From: Streptomyces sp. GKU 895
GTDB taxonomy: Bacteria > Actinomycetota > Actinomycetes > Streptomycetales > Streptomycetaceae
Reading direction: 5' to 3'
NCBI GenBank assembly: GCA_002027195.1
Contig: MWJO01000064.1
Span: forward strand, 1 to 46,993
Length of the DNA: 46,993 nt
Below, in pieces: positions 34,419 through 42,606 of this stretch (its first letter is position 1; each line of letters opens with the position of its first letter). The translations under genes were made by a program, and so were the position numbers. Below the pieces are notes generated by a model, which ran no database searches, was not told where the DNA came from, and worked only from the letters and a program-made list of their open reading frames with translations.

Positions 34419-35887
34419 GGGACGAGCTGTACAACGAGCTGGAGCGGGTGATCAACCCGCGCGAGGGCGAGATCATCCTGCGGACCATCGGTTTCCCGGA
34501 GAGCCGGCTGCCGTCCGTGGACGCGACCGCCCGGGTCTACTGGTCCGAGGTGCGCCGGCTGATCGACGCGGGCGTACTCGTGGACGGCGAGGCCCAGTTG
34601 GCGCGCGCCGTGCGCAACGAGTACCCGGGCAACGCGGTCTTCGGGGCCTCCGTCGAAGCGCTGGAGCCGGTCACCGAGCCCCCGCAGCCGACCCGTGCCG
34701 AGCCCCGCGTCCCGCCGCCCGTAGGGCCGACGTCCACCACCGCCGCGCAGCCCGAGCCGGAGCCGGACACCTACCCCACGCTGGTCTTCGTGTGCAGCAC
34801 GCACCACGCGGCGTTCATCGAGGAGGTGCGCCGCCTCGACGCCCGCGCCGAGCTGTTCTTCGTCAGCCAGGGCGAGGAGGCCCAGGTCGGGCAGATCGCG
34901 CTGTCGCTGACGTACGAGCTGACGCAGCGCCAGATCGACGACTTACGCGGGTCGCTGATCGCGGCCGGTGCCCCGGCGGACCTGGAGATCCTCCAGGAGG
35001 TCTACGACCACCGCCCCTATCTGCTGGAGGCGCTCCGGGTCAACGGACCCGACCAGCAGCCCTACGATCTGGCGGGGGTGCCGTCGATCACCCCGGTGCG
35101 GGACATCGCCGCCGCCGTGCTGGCGCACTACGAGGGCCGGATGGGGCGGCGCCCGCGCACCGTCGTCGACCATCAGCAGCCGGACGGCAGCTTCCGCCGC
35201 CTCGACCCGGCGCAGTCCCTGCACCAAGCGGGGGTACGCGAGGGCGACACACTCAACGTGTATCCCGAAGCGACCGCCGGACACGCCGAGTTGAGGATGC
35301 AGGCGATCATCCGGGTCCGCGAGGAGATGCACCGCTACGCGGACCAGCACGAGGACTTCGAGATCGTCGACACCGACGACCCGGAGTTCCCCACCGACTA
35401 CGAGATCCGCTTCAAGGGGCCGGGGCTGCGGCTGCCGGAGCAGCAGAGCGCGAGCGCGCTGCCGCGGCCGGAGGTGCAGGACAAGCACAACCTGCTGATC
35501 CTGCTGGGCCCGGACTTTCCGCTGGTCGCCCCGGCCGTCTTCTGGCTGAGCCCGATCTTCCACCCGAACATCAAGGGGCCCGATCCGCAGTACCCCGAGG
35601 CCGAGGGGGCCGTGTGCCTGGGCATGCTGGCGCGGTCTTGGCGCCCCGCCCTGGACTTCGGCCAACTGTGCCAGATGCTCGTGGACATGGCTGGGTATCG
35701 TAGCTACGAGATCTCGGACAGTTTCAACCCGATCGCGGCATTCTGGGCGCAGACGGAGGACGGTGCGGCCATGATCGAGGCCATCGGGGGCAAGCCGCCG
35801 GTGCCGGCCCCGCCGCCCGACGCGGGGGCGCTACGCGTCGGCGCCCTGCGGATACGGCGTACGGACGGGACGGCCGATGGCACTTGA
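34415..35887 (+). CDS. EAD-Ubl-E2 fusion (ubiquitin-conjugating enzyme-like)
   Basis: This is a 490-aa multidomain protein. Residues 1-78 form an effector-associated domain (ELYNELERVINPREGEIILR, then LARAVRNEYPGNAVF), like the one in the CHAT protein. A Pro-rich linker (80-118) leads to an alpha/beta region (120-215) that I do not recognise. Residues about 220-287 look like a ubiquitin fold (VPSITPVRDIAAAVLAHY, QPDGSFRRLDPAQSLHQAG, VREGDTLNVYP) without a Gly-Gly end. Residues about 290-450 are an E2 domain with the canonical HPN motif (IFHPNI, 382-387) and catalytic Cys401 in GAVCLGML followed by W409. This is an unusually eukaryote-like bacterial E2. It overlaps E1 by 4 bases and JAB by 11. 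Confidence 0.88.
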   Translation: MRDELYNELERVINPREGEIILRTIGFPESRLPSVDATARVYWSEVRRLIDAGVLVDGEAQLARAVRNEYPGNAVFGASVEALEPVTEPPQPTRAEPRVPPPVGPTSTTAAQPEPEPDTYPTLVFVCSTHHAAFIEEVRRLDARAELFFVSQGEEAQVGQIALSLTYELTQRQIDDLRGSLIAAGAPADLEILQEVYDHRPYLLEALRVNGPDQQPYDLAGVPSITPVRDIAAAVLAHYEGRMGRRPRTVVDHQQPDGSFRRLDPAQSLHQAGVREGDTLNVYPEATAGHAELRMQAIIRVREEMHRYADQHEDFEIVDTDDPEFPTDYEIRFKGPGLRLPEQQSASALPRPEVQDKHNLLILLGPDFPLVAPAVFWLSPIFHPNIKGPDPQYPEAEGAVCLGMLARSWRPALDFGQLCQMLVDMAGYRSYEISDSFNPIAAFWAQTEDGAAMIEAIGGKPPVPAPPPDAGALRVGALRIRRTDGTADGT

Positions 35888-36935
35888 CATCGAGCTCTTC
35901 CAGGGCGAGTCACGCCAACTGGTGCGCACCGAACCGCTGATCGCGCTGTTGAAGCCCGTCTTCGCGGCGGAGACCGCCCCCTTCAAGGGCCGCCCGCGCT
36001 TCCAGCTGATGCTGCGCAACGACCCCGGGCCCGACACCTACGAGCCTGACGGCCACGACGCCGACACGCACGAGGGAGATCTCCACCTCACCAATCTCCG
36101 CGCCGACTTCGGGTACATCCATGTCGCGATCCATATGGAGGGACGCGTGGTCTACCAGAAGCCCTACTCCGTCAACTCGCTCGTCGGCCCGGTACTCGCC
36201 CGGCTGGCCCGGGAGATCTCCCCCGAGGAGCGTCAGTGGGCGTTCCGGATCGCCGGACTGCCCTCGCCCGAGGACGGGGAGTCGGCGCAGCGGCTGCCCC
36301 CGGTGGTGGACGGCACGGACGACATCGACGTCTCCCGCTCCACCCGGCTGCCGTTCGGCATCCGTCCGGCGGCCGAGCCCGAGATCCCGCTGCTCGACCT
36401 GGCCGAGTACGGGGTGACCCTCAGCGACACCGGGGCGCCGGTGACGGTGCTGCTGGGCACCGGGGTGCGGCGCAGCCTGATGGAGATGGAGCTGTCGACC
36501 GAGATCGAGGAGGGCGGTTTCCTGGTCGGCCGGGCCTTCCGGCGGGCCGACGACCCCGCCCTGCACGCGGTGATCGTCGACGAGGTGCTGCCCGCCGAGC
36601 ACTCGGGGGCCTCGCTGATGCACTTCACGTTCACCGGCGACTCGTTCCGCGCGATGAGCCGGACGCTCGGCGACCGCCAGCTCGTCGGCTGGTACCACAC
36701 CCATCTGTTCCAGACCGAGCGCACCATCGGCCTGTCCCGCACCGACATCGACCTGCACCGGGACACCTTCCGGCGCCCCTGGCAGGTGGCCGCCCTGATC
36801 AATCTCACCGCGCGCCGGCGGGTGCTGACCTGCTACGCCTCCTCCGACGACTGGATGGCACCCTGTCCGATCCGGAACCTCGATGACGACCCTGACAGCC
36901 ACCGCAGTACGCATCCTTCACTGGGCCATCACTGA
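35877..36935 (+). CDS. JAB/JAMM metalloprotease (deubiquitinase-like)
   Basis: This is a 352-aa protein. The N-terminal 170 residues are an unrecognised alpha/beta region, including FGYIHVAIHMEGRVVYQKPY. The C-terminal MPN+ domain has the catalytic Glu in EIEEGGFLVG (about 209-218) and the metal site GWYHTHLFQ (His274, His276) followed by GLSRTD (Ser287, Asp290). The HxH-to-Ser spacing is 10 instead of the usual 7, though all ligands are present. JAMM enzymes process ubiquitin-like precursors or remove them from targets. The ATG at 35877 overlaps the E2 gene end by 11 bases. It fits the E1/E2/JAB trio of other bacterial systems. Confidence 0.87.
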   Translation: MALDIELFQGESRQLVRTEPLIALLKPVFAAETAPFKGRPRFQLMLRNDPGPDTYEPDGHDADTHEGDLHLTNLRADFGYIHVAIHMEGRVVYQKPYSVNSLVGPVLARLAREISPEERQWAFRIAGLPSPEDGESAQRLPPVVDGTDDIDVSRSTRLPFGIRPAAEPEIPLLDLAEYGVTLSDTGAPVTVLLGTGVRRSLMEMELSTEIEEGGFLVGRAFRRADDPALHAVIVDEVLPAEHSGASLMHFTFTGDSFRAMSRTLGDRQLVGWYHTHLFQTERTIGLSRTDIDLHRDTFRRPWQVAALINLTARRRVLTCYASSDDWMAPCPIRNLDDDPDSHRSTHPSLGHH

Positions 36936-37728
36936 ACCGGCGCCCGACGGCACCCTGGTGCCGCCCGAGACCATCTCGGCCCGGCCGCCCGAGAGCGACG
37001 ACGACCCGGTCGTCCTCCTCGAACGGCTGGCCCGGGTCACCGCGGCCCGGCTGCACCTGTCCGACCCGCCCCTCGGTGACCACGGCCCCACGGGCCTGGA
37101 GCCGCTGATGGTCGCGGCCGCCCTGGCGCTGCGGGACGACCCGCCGACGGCCCTGCTGGTGGCCGAGGGCGTGGGCGGCTCGGGCACCGTACGCGATCTG
37201 ATGGCCCGTCATGGTCTCGTGGGGCGTGCCCTGTCGGCGACTCCGGTCGACGCGGGGCTGCGCGCGGCACTGCTGCGCGCCTCGCCGCTCACGGCCCTCT
37301 TCGACCACCCCCCGCCGGGCACGGAGGAGCGCTGCGGGCAGCTCCTCGACCGGTTCCTCGACCACACCGAGGGCAGACGCGCGGCGCTGCTTCGCCGGTT
37401 CCGCTTCACCCCGGGGGAGAGAACAGTCGTGTACGAGGTGTACGAGACGGCCCTGCTGCACCACGGCGGCCACTACCGCAAACTCACCGACGACGTACGG
37501 AAGCTGGCCGTCGAGAACCCCGCCAGGCTGCTCGGCGACGACGCGCCCGGCCAGTGGGCGCGGGCCACGCTCGACTGGTGGCAGCCCCTGGCCGTGCTGG
37601 TCCGGCGCCATCCCGAGGAGCTGCGCCGCCGCCCGCTGCTCAGCGGGTACCGCACCGGCACGGAACTGCACCGCGTCTACGGCCGGGTCCGGGAGTTCGA
37701 GGCGCTGCGCGAGGTGCTGGACCGATGA
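36883..37728 (+). CDS. Uncharacterised helical protein in the ubiquitin-like operon
   Basis: This is a 281-aa, mostly helical protein without a motif I recognise. Visible segments are AVRILHWAITEP, LLERLARVTAARLHL, a Gly-rich VAEGVGGSGTVRDLM, then LLDRFLDHTEGRRAALLRR and YEVYETALLHHGGHYRKL near the end. It has no cysteine clusters, membrane segments or Walker motifs. It overlaps the JAB gene end by 53 bases and the AAA gene by 4, so it is an integral member of the operon. By context it may be an adaptor between the conjugation genes and the AAA unfoldase, comparable to the unnamed accessory domains of FtsH/MoxR ternary systems. Confidence 0.7.
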   Translation: MTTLTATAVRILHWAITEPAPDGTLVPPETISARPPESDDDPVVLLERLARVTAARLHLSDPPLGDHGPTGLEPLMVAAALALRDDPPTALLVAEGVGGSGTVRDLMARHGLVGRALSATPVDAGLRAALLRASPLTALFDHPPPGTEERCGQLLDRFLDHTEGRRAALLRRFRFTPGERTVVYEVYETALLHHGGHYRKLTDDVRKLAVENPARLLGDDAPGQWARATLDWWQPLAVLVRRHPEELRRRPLLSGYRTGTELHRVYGRVREFEALREVLDR

Positions 37729-39599
37729 CCAGAGCGCTGCGCCTGGCCACCGCGGACCACGGCGACCGGATGGACCTGCTCGGCACCGCGGGCGACCGCC
37801 CGCTGCGGGAGGTGCTGGCCTCCTGCGAGGTGTGGCTGCTGGACCCGCTGGACGAGGAGTTGCTGGACCGGCCCTGGTCGGACTTCGCCCCCGACGTCTG
37901 GCTGCGGTCCGAACTCGCCCCGGGCGCCTCGCTGTTCGCGCCCCCGGGGATCACGGCCACCCCGGCCCCGACGTCGCTGAGCAAGCCCCCCGCCGACCAC
38001 GCCACCGGCGTGGAAGCGGCAGCGGAACCCGGACGGGACGCGCATCCCGACCGCATCACCGACGCCCAGGCCGTCCGGCTCGCCTACTATCCGCACATCG
38101 AACGCGTGGCCTCCCTGCTGCGCAGCCGTCTGCCGGTGCTCGTCATCAGCGAGAAGCTGATCGTGACCCATCTGTGGGAGGAGATGGTCACGTTGGCCGG
38201 GTGCCGCGGCATCCGGCTCGACGACGACTCGCAGGACGACGAGAGCGGCCGCGGCCCCGGGGACCCGGTCGCGGACATGAACGGCGCGTCGATGAGCACC
38301 CGTCAGCGCCGCCTGGCCCGACTCCGCGCCCAGCTGGAGGAGTTGAAGGAGGGCGACGTCATCGTCCTCACCCATCTCGACCTGCTGGCCGGCAGCGCCG
38401 ACATCGGCCGGCACGCCGAGGCACGCGAACTGGTCGAGCTGCTCTACGCCTTCCCCGACCAGCTGGTCCTCGCCTTCGCCGACCCGACGCTGCCGCTGCC
38501 GGACGTGCTGGCCGAGCGGTTCAGCGCCCGGGTCACCCTCAGCGGTCTGCCGCCGAAGGTGCAGACGCCGGAGACCGAGGAGACCCTGCTGGGGGCCGCC
38601 CTGGTGACCCGGGAGGAGGCGGAGACCTTCGAGGGGTTCCAGCCGCGCGAGTTCTACAAGCACGTCGCCGGCATGAACCCCGTACGCCTGCGGCAGGCCA
38701 TGCGGTACGCGCACGAGAAGCACCGGACGCAGCCGCAGCGGGCCACCCAACAGGACCTGCGCGAGACACTGTTGACGTTCAAGGCGCAGCAGTCGTCGCA
38801 CTTCGAGGTCCCCGACGTCACCCTCGAGGACATCGGCGGCTACGACGAGGTCAAGGACGAGATCCGGCAGACCCTCGCCATCATCAGCGGCGCGCAGAGC
38901 CTGCCCGACGACATGGAGGAGGTGCGCTCCGAACTCGTCCCGCGCGGCGTCATCTTCTACGGCCCGCCCGGCACCGGTAAGACGCTCTTCGCGAAGGCCA
39001 TCGCCAACGGCATGAACGCCACCATCCAGGTGGTGTCCGGGCCCGAGGTCACCGACATGTACGTCGGTGAGAGCGAGCGCAAGGTGCGGGAGATCTTCGC
39101 CTCCGCGCGGCGCAGCGCGCCCTCCGTCATCGTCTTCGACGAGATCGACGCGATCACGATGGAGCGCAGCAACCGTCCCGACGGCGGCAGCCGGGCCGGC
39201 AACAGCGTGGTCGCGCAGATCCTGACCGAGATGGACGGCTTCCGGCCCGAGGTCCCGATGCTGGTGATCGGCACGACCAACCGCATCGACATCATCGACA
39301 AGGCACTGCTGCGGCCGAGCCGGTTCCGCTCCATCGCCATCTCGCTGCCCGACGTGACCGCCCGCCGGGCCATCCTGCGCCACCACGCGGGTCGCTATCA
39401 CATCTCCCTGGACGACGAGGTGCTGGAGCTGATCGCCGAGGCGACGGCGGGCCGCAACGGCGACGAGCTGCGCTCGCTGATGCGGGACGCGTTCGTGGGC
39501 CGCCACATGCACGGCATCGAACCGGACGCCCGCCGGCTGGGCTGGCTCGTGGGACGGCTCCAGCAGGGCCGCCTGGAAATGATCTCGGAGCGCCGATGA
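37725..39599 (+). CDS. Cdc48/FtsH-like AAA+ ATPase with degenerate first AAA domain
   Basis: This is a 624-aa protein. The N-terminal half (about 110-300) looks like an AAA domain that has lost its Walker motifs (LPVLVISEKLIVTHLWEEM, GDVIVLTHLDLLAG, QLVLAFADPTLPLPDVLAERF). The C-terminal half is a full AAA domain: VTLEDIGGYDEVKDEI (366-381), Walker A GPPGTGKT (413-420), pore-loop region MYVGESERKV, Walker B VIVFDEIDAI (468-477), and the second region of homology GTTNRIDIID with DKALLRPSRF. There is no HExxH protease motif and no membrane segment, so it is an unfoldase rather than FtsH proper. Next to E1/E2/JAB it could act like Cdc48 on tagged proteins. It overlaps the MoxR gene by 4 bases. 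Confidence 0.88.
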   Translation: MTRALRLATADHGDRMDLLGTAGDRPLREVLASCEVWLLDPLDEELLDRPWSDFAPDVWLRSELAPGASLFAPPGITATPAPTSLSKPPADHATGVEAAAEPGRDAHPDRITDAQAVRLAYYPHIERVASLLRSRLPVLVISEKLIVTHLWEEMVTLAGCRGIRLDDDSQDDESGRGPGDPVADMNGASMSTRQRRLARLRAQLEELKEGDVIVLTHLDLLAGSADIGRHAEARELVELLYAFPDQLVLAFADPTLPLPDVLAERFSARVTLSGLPPKVQTPETEETLLGAALVTREEAETFEGFQPREFYKHVAGMNPVRLRQAMRYAHEKHRTQPQRATQQDLRETLLTFKAQQSSHFEVPDVTLEDIGGYDEVKDEIRQTLAIISGAQSLPDDMEEVRSELVPRGVIFYGPPGTGKTLFAKAIANGMNATIQVVSGPEVTDMYVGESERKVREIFASARRSAPSVIVFDEIDAITMERSNRPDGGSRAGNSVVAQILTEMDGFRPEVPMLVIGTTNRIDIIDKALLRPSRFRSIAISLPDVTARRAILRHHAGRYHISLDDEVLELIAEATAGRNGDELRSLMRDAFVGRHMHGIEPDARRLGWLVGRLQQGRLEMISERR

Positions 39600-40750
39600 G
39601 CACCGCGACGGCCACCTGGAGTGGCGACGACCTCAACGCCGTACGACGCCTCAAGGCGCTCGGCCGCAGCATCGACCAGCACTTCGTGGGGCGGCGCCGC
39701 GCCCTCGACGTGCTGGAGGTCGCGGTGCTGGCGCACGAGCACGTGCTGCTGCTGGGGCCGCCCGGCACCGGCAAGACGGACCTCGTCAGCCGGTTCGCGG
39801 CGGGGCTCGGCAGCCGTCCCTTCGTACGGCTGCTGACCCGGTTCACCGAACCGGCCGAGCTGTTCGGGCCGGTGGACGTGCCCGCCTTCCAGAACGGTCA
39901 CGAGTACCGCTTCCGCACCGACGGCATGCTGCCCCAGGCACACGTCGCGTTCCTCGACGAGATCTTCCAGAGCGGCAGTCCGATCCTCAACACCTTGCTG
40001 ACCGTGATGAACGAGCGGGTCTTCCACAACGGCCAGGGCGTCGAGCTCGTCCCGCTCATCACCCTCGTCGGCGCGGCCAACTCCCTGCCGCAGGACCCCT
40101 CGTTGCTTGCCTTCGCCGACCGGTTCCTGCTGCGGCTGACGATCCCGCCGGTGGCCGGCAACCGGCTGGACGAGCTGCTGGAGAAGGGATACGCGCCCGG
40201 CCGCGCCACGCCCGCCGGGGACGAGCACGCGTGGATCGACGCGGCCACCCTGGACCGGCTGAACCGGCAGCTGGCGCACGCCGATCTGAGCGCGGTGGCC
40301 CCGGAGTACGCGGAGCTGGTGCGTGAACTCCTCGGCCAGGGCGTGACGTTGTCCGACCGGCGGATCATCCGCGGACTCCGGCTGGTGGCCGCGGCGGCGC
40401 TGCGGGAGGAACGGGTACGGGCCGAGGCCGCCGACCTGTGGCCGCTGGAGCACTTCTGGTCCGACCCGGCGCACGCGCCGGTGGTACAGGAGGCGGTACG
40501 CCGCCGCACCGGCGGGTTCGCCGAGGACCCCGACGAACCCGCCCGGACCGCACAACGCCTGGTCTCCGAGGCGAGGGTCCTCGGCCGCCAGGTCGGGGCC
40601 GGCTCGCCGCCCGCGTCCGTGGAGCGCGTCCTGCGTCAACTCAATTCGTTGAGGCTGGAGTTGAGGCGTGCAGTTCCGGGCAACAGAGAAGGCGAAAGGG
40701 AGCTCGCGAGTATCATCGACCACACTCTGGCCTTGCTGGACCAGGGCTGA
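39596..40750 (+). CDS. MoxR-family AAA+ ATPase
   Basis: This is a 384-aa MoxR-type ATPase. Walker A is LLLGPPGTGKTDLV (about 52-65). RFTEPAELFGPVD is the MoxR signature helix insert. HVAFLDEIFQSGSPILNTLL holds Walker B, and MNERVFHNG with VGAANSLPQDPSLLAFADRF supplies sensor 1 and the arginine finger. MoxR proteins act as chaperones for metal-site or vWA-domain partners. In conflict systems called MoxR-vWA-beta-propeller ternary systems they occur with propeller and bpX proteins, which matches the genes downstream. It follows the AAA unfoldase by a 4-base overlap; a 56-base gap separates it from the next gene. Confidence 0.9.
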   Translation: MSTATATWSGDDLNAVRRLKALGRSIDQHFVGRRRALDVLEVAVLAHEHVLLLGPPGTGKTDLVSRFAAGLGSRPFVRLLTRFTEPAELFGPVDVPAFQNGHEYRFRTDGMLPQAHVAFLDEIFQSGSPILNTLLTVMNERVFHNGQGVELVPLITLVGAANSLPQDPSLLAFADRFLLRLTIPPVAGNRLDELLEKGYAPGRATPAGDEHAWIDAATLDRLNRQLAHADLSAVAPEYAELVRELLGQGVTLSDRRIIRGLRLVAAAALREERVRAEAADLWPLEHFWSDPAHAPVVQEAVRRRTGGFAEDPDEPARTAQRLVSEARVLGRQVGAGSPPASVERVLRQLNSLRLELRRAVPGNREGERELASIIDHTLALLDQG

Positions 40751-40806
40751 CGCACAGTTACGGGCGCCCCGCGCCCGGCTGCGGAATTCAGGGGGACACC
40801 AGCTCT

Positions 40807-41617
40807 ATGTGCAATCCGCGCAGGGTACGGGTGGAGGCCACCAGAGAAGTCGTCGAGGCATGGGAACTCGCCCTGGAGCGCCGCGCCAGCGCCAGCGACT
40901 CCGTGGTCAGCGAGCTCGAGGTGCGTCATCCGTTCGGCGGCACGCTGGGGCAGGCCACCCGGCAGGTCTTCGAGGCGACGCTCGCCACGGCCGACGCCTG
41001 GCGGGCCGAAGGCGGCGGCCACGTCCTGGAGTTGCCGGACGGCCGGGTCCGCTACGACCCCGCCACGGGTGAACTGGTCGTGACCGCCCGCCTGGAGGAC
41101 CAGGTCACCGTGGAGGGCCATGCCGCCGAGACCCTGCGCGGCTCGGTCCGCGAGCAGGCGACCGGCAGCGGTGAAGGGCGGTACTACGCCGACGGGTTCG
41201 CCGGCCGCACCCGCGAAGTGGCCGCGCGGGAGGCGCAGGTGGTCGCCGAGGCCGACGCCGTGCGCCGGGCGCGCGAACTGGCGGGACGGCTGCGGATGCA
41301 GGCGGACCGGGAGTCGACCACGGCGGCCGCCGCGGCAGGCGCGGCTCCAGCGGGCGGCGGACGACGACGCGCGGGCCCGGCTGGCCGAGGAACGCGAGCG
41401 GGTCCGCGCCGACCTGGAGGCCCGCAACCGGGAGCGCGTCGCCCGGCTCGGCCAGGACGGACTGCGGGCGGTGAACGGCGTGCTGGCCACGGCCTATCAG
41501 CGGGCCCTGCTCGACTTCGCCCGGCAGCACGGCGCCACCGGCATCCGGCAGGAGGAGTCCGACGGCGGCATCGACATCGAGTTCGAGATCGACTTCGACG
41601 ACAAGACGGAGAACTGA
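40807..41617 (+). CDS. Ternary-system accessory protein, coiled-coil C-terminus, one frameshift
   Basis: This is a protein of about 270 aa. The N-terminal part starts MCNPRRVRVEATREVVEAW and has a beta-rich middle (GHVLELPDGRVRYDPATGE, LVVTARLEDQVTVEG). A long Arg/Glu/Ala helix begins at VAAREAQVVAEADAVRRAR. A one-base shift near 41340 (GCGGCAGGCGCGGC) moves it into RLQRAADDDARARLAEERE and the acidic end GIDIEFEIDFDDKTEN. I recognise no enzyme motif. Position after a MoxR gene and before an 93-aa partner fits the short accessory domains of FtsH or MoxR ternary systems. Confidence 0.65.
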
Positions 41618-41620
41618 TCG

Positions 41621-41902
41621 ATGCGGGTGCGGGTGCGGTTCCGGTTCAACACGGACACCGGAGAGGTCGAACTGTTCCAGGTGGACGACATCGGGACCGG
41701 CTCCGGTCCCGACCACGACGCCGAGCACGACCGGATCAGCGCCGAGCTGGGGCAGGTCCTGGCGCGCAGACCGGACGTCGAGGAGATCTCGCCGTTCGAC
41801 GAGCCGCCCCTGTGGCGGCACGACCCGGCACCGCAGCCCCCGGCGCGGGTCCGGGACGAGGAGACCGAGGGTCCCGAGCCGGGTGAGCGGGAGACCACAT
41901 GA
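41621..41902 (+). CDS. Small acidic accessory protein
   Basis: This is a 93-aa protein. A beta-rich start (MRVRVRFRFNTDTGEVELF, then QVDDIGTGSG) is followed by an acidic helix (DHDAEHDRISAELGQVL) and a Pro/Glu-rich tail. It begins 3 bases after the previous stop and overlaps the TPR gene by 4 bases. The pattern of a repeated Arg-Val strand followed by Asp-His helix recalls the small X-domains found beside FtsH-type ternary systems; that link is inference. No catalytic or metal motif is visible. Confidence 0.7.
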   Translation: MRVRVRFRFNTDTGEVELFQVDDIGTGSGPDHDAEHDRISAELGQVLARRPDVEEISPFDEPPLWRHDPAPQPPARVRDEETEGPEPGERETT

Positions 41903-42606
41903 GCCGGCGCACCCGGCTGCTGCTCAAGGCCGCGCGCTGCTACTCCGAGGCCCAGGCGCACACCGAGGCCGCCCGCTGCTACGACCTCCTCGGCTGGCAG
42001 TGGTCGGCGGCCGACGCCTACCAGCGGGCCGGCGACCTGGAGCACGCCGCGCGCACCTACCGGCAGGCCGGCCACCCGGAACAGGCGGCCCGCTGCTACC
42101 GGCTGCTCGGGCGCCCCGAACTCGCCGCCCGCTGCTGGCAGGAGCGCGGCCGCAGACTCGAGGCCGCCTGGGAGCTGCTCCTGGCCGGTGACATCACCCC
42201 GGCCCGCCGCCTCCTGGCCGCCACCGGCACCGTCGGCAACGGGCCCCAGCAGCTCCGGCTCGAACTCGCCCGCGCCCTCGCCGACCGCCTCTGCGGCGGC
42301 CCGCCCGGCCCCCTCCTCGCCCTCTTCCCGCGGATCGAGGCCCGCCTGCCGTCCCTGGCCGCCCGCACCGAACGCCGGCTGACGCTGGACTGGGGCGTCG
42401 AGGCCGCGGACCGGGTCGAGCGCTTCGACTGGGGGGCACGGCTGTTCCGTGCGGCCTACGACGCCCAGGGCGGCGGTGACGTACTGGACCGCTGGCGGGA
42501 GTGGGCCGGCCAACGGCTCGGCTCCGCCGCCTGGCTGCCGTCCGGGCCCCCCGTCGAGGCGGACGGCGGCCGGGCAGGGGGGCCCCTGACCCATGGCACG
42601 CAGTGA
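41899..42606 (+). CDS. TPR-like repeat protein
   Basis: This is a 235-aa protein. Residues 5-95 contain four short helical hairpins of about 20 residues with an Ala-Ala-Arg-Cys-Tyr signature (AARCYSEAQAHTEAARCYDL, DAYQRAGDLEHAARTYRQAG, EQAARCYRLLGRPELAARC), tetratricopeptide-like repeats for protein binding. The C-terminal 130 residues are helical (LLAATGTVGNGPQQLRLE, then ALADRLCGG) and end in a Gly-rich tail. The repeated cysteines (AARCY) are striking. It overlaps its neighbours by 4 bases on both sides and probably scaffolds the MoxR-propeller complex. Confidence 0.75.
   Translation: MSRRTRLLLKAARCYSEAQAHTEAARCYDLLGWQWSAADAYQRAGDLEHAARTYRQAGHPEQAARCYRLLGRPELAARCWQERGRRLEAAWELLLAGDITPARRLLAATGTVGNGPQQLRLELARALADRLCGGPPGPLLALFPRIEARLPSLAARTERRLTLDWGVEAADRVERFDWGARLFRAAYDAQGGGDVLDRWREWAGQRLGSAAWLPSGPPVEADGGRAGGPLTHGTQ

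Noticed and set aside
37725..39599. True FtsH membrane protease
   Set aside because: No membrane segments and no HExxH zinc motif; it is an AAA unfoldase only.
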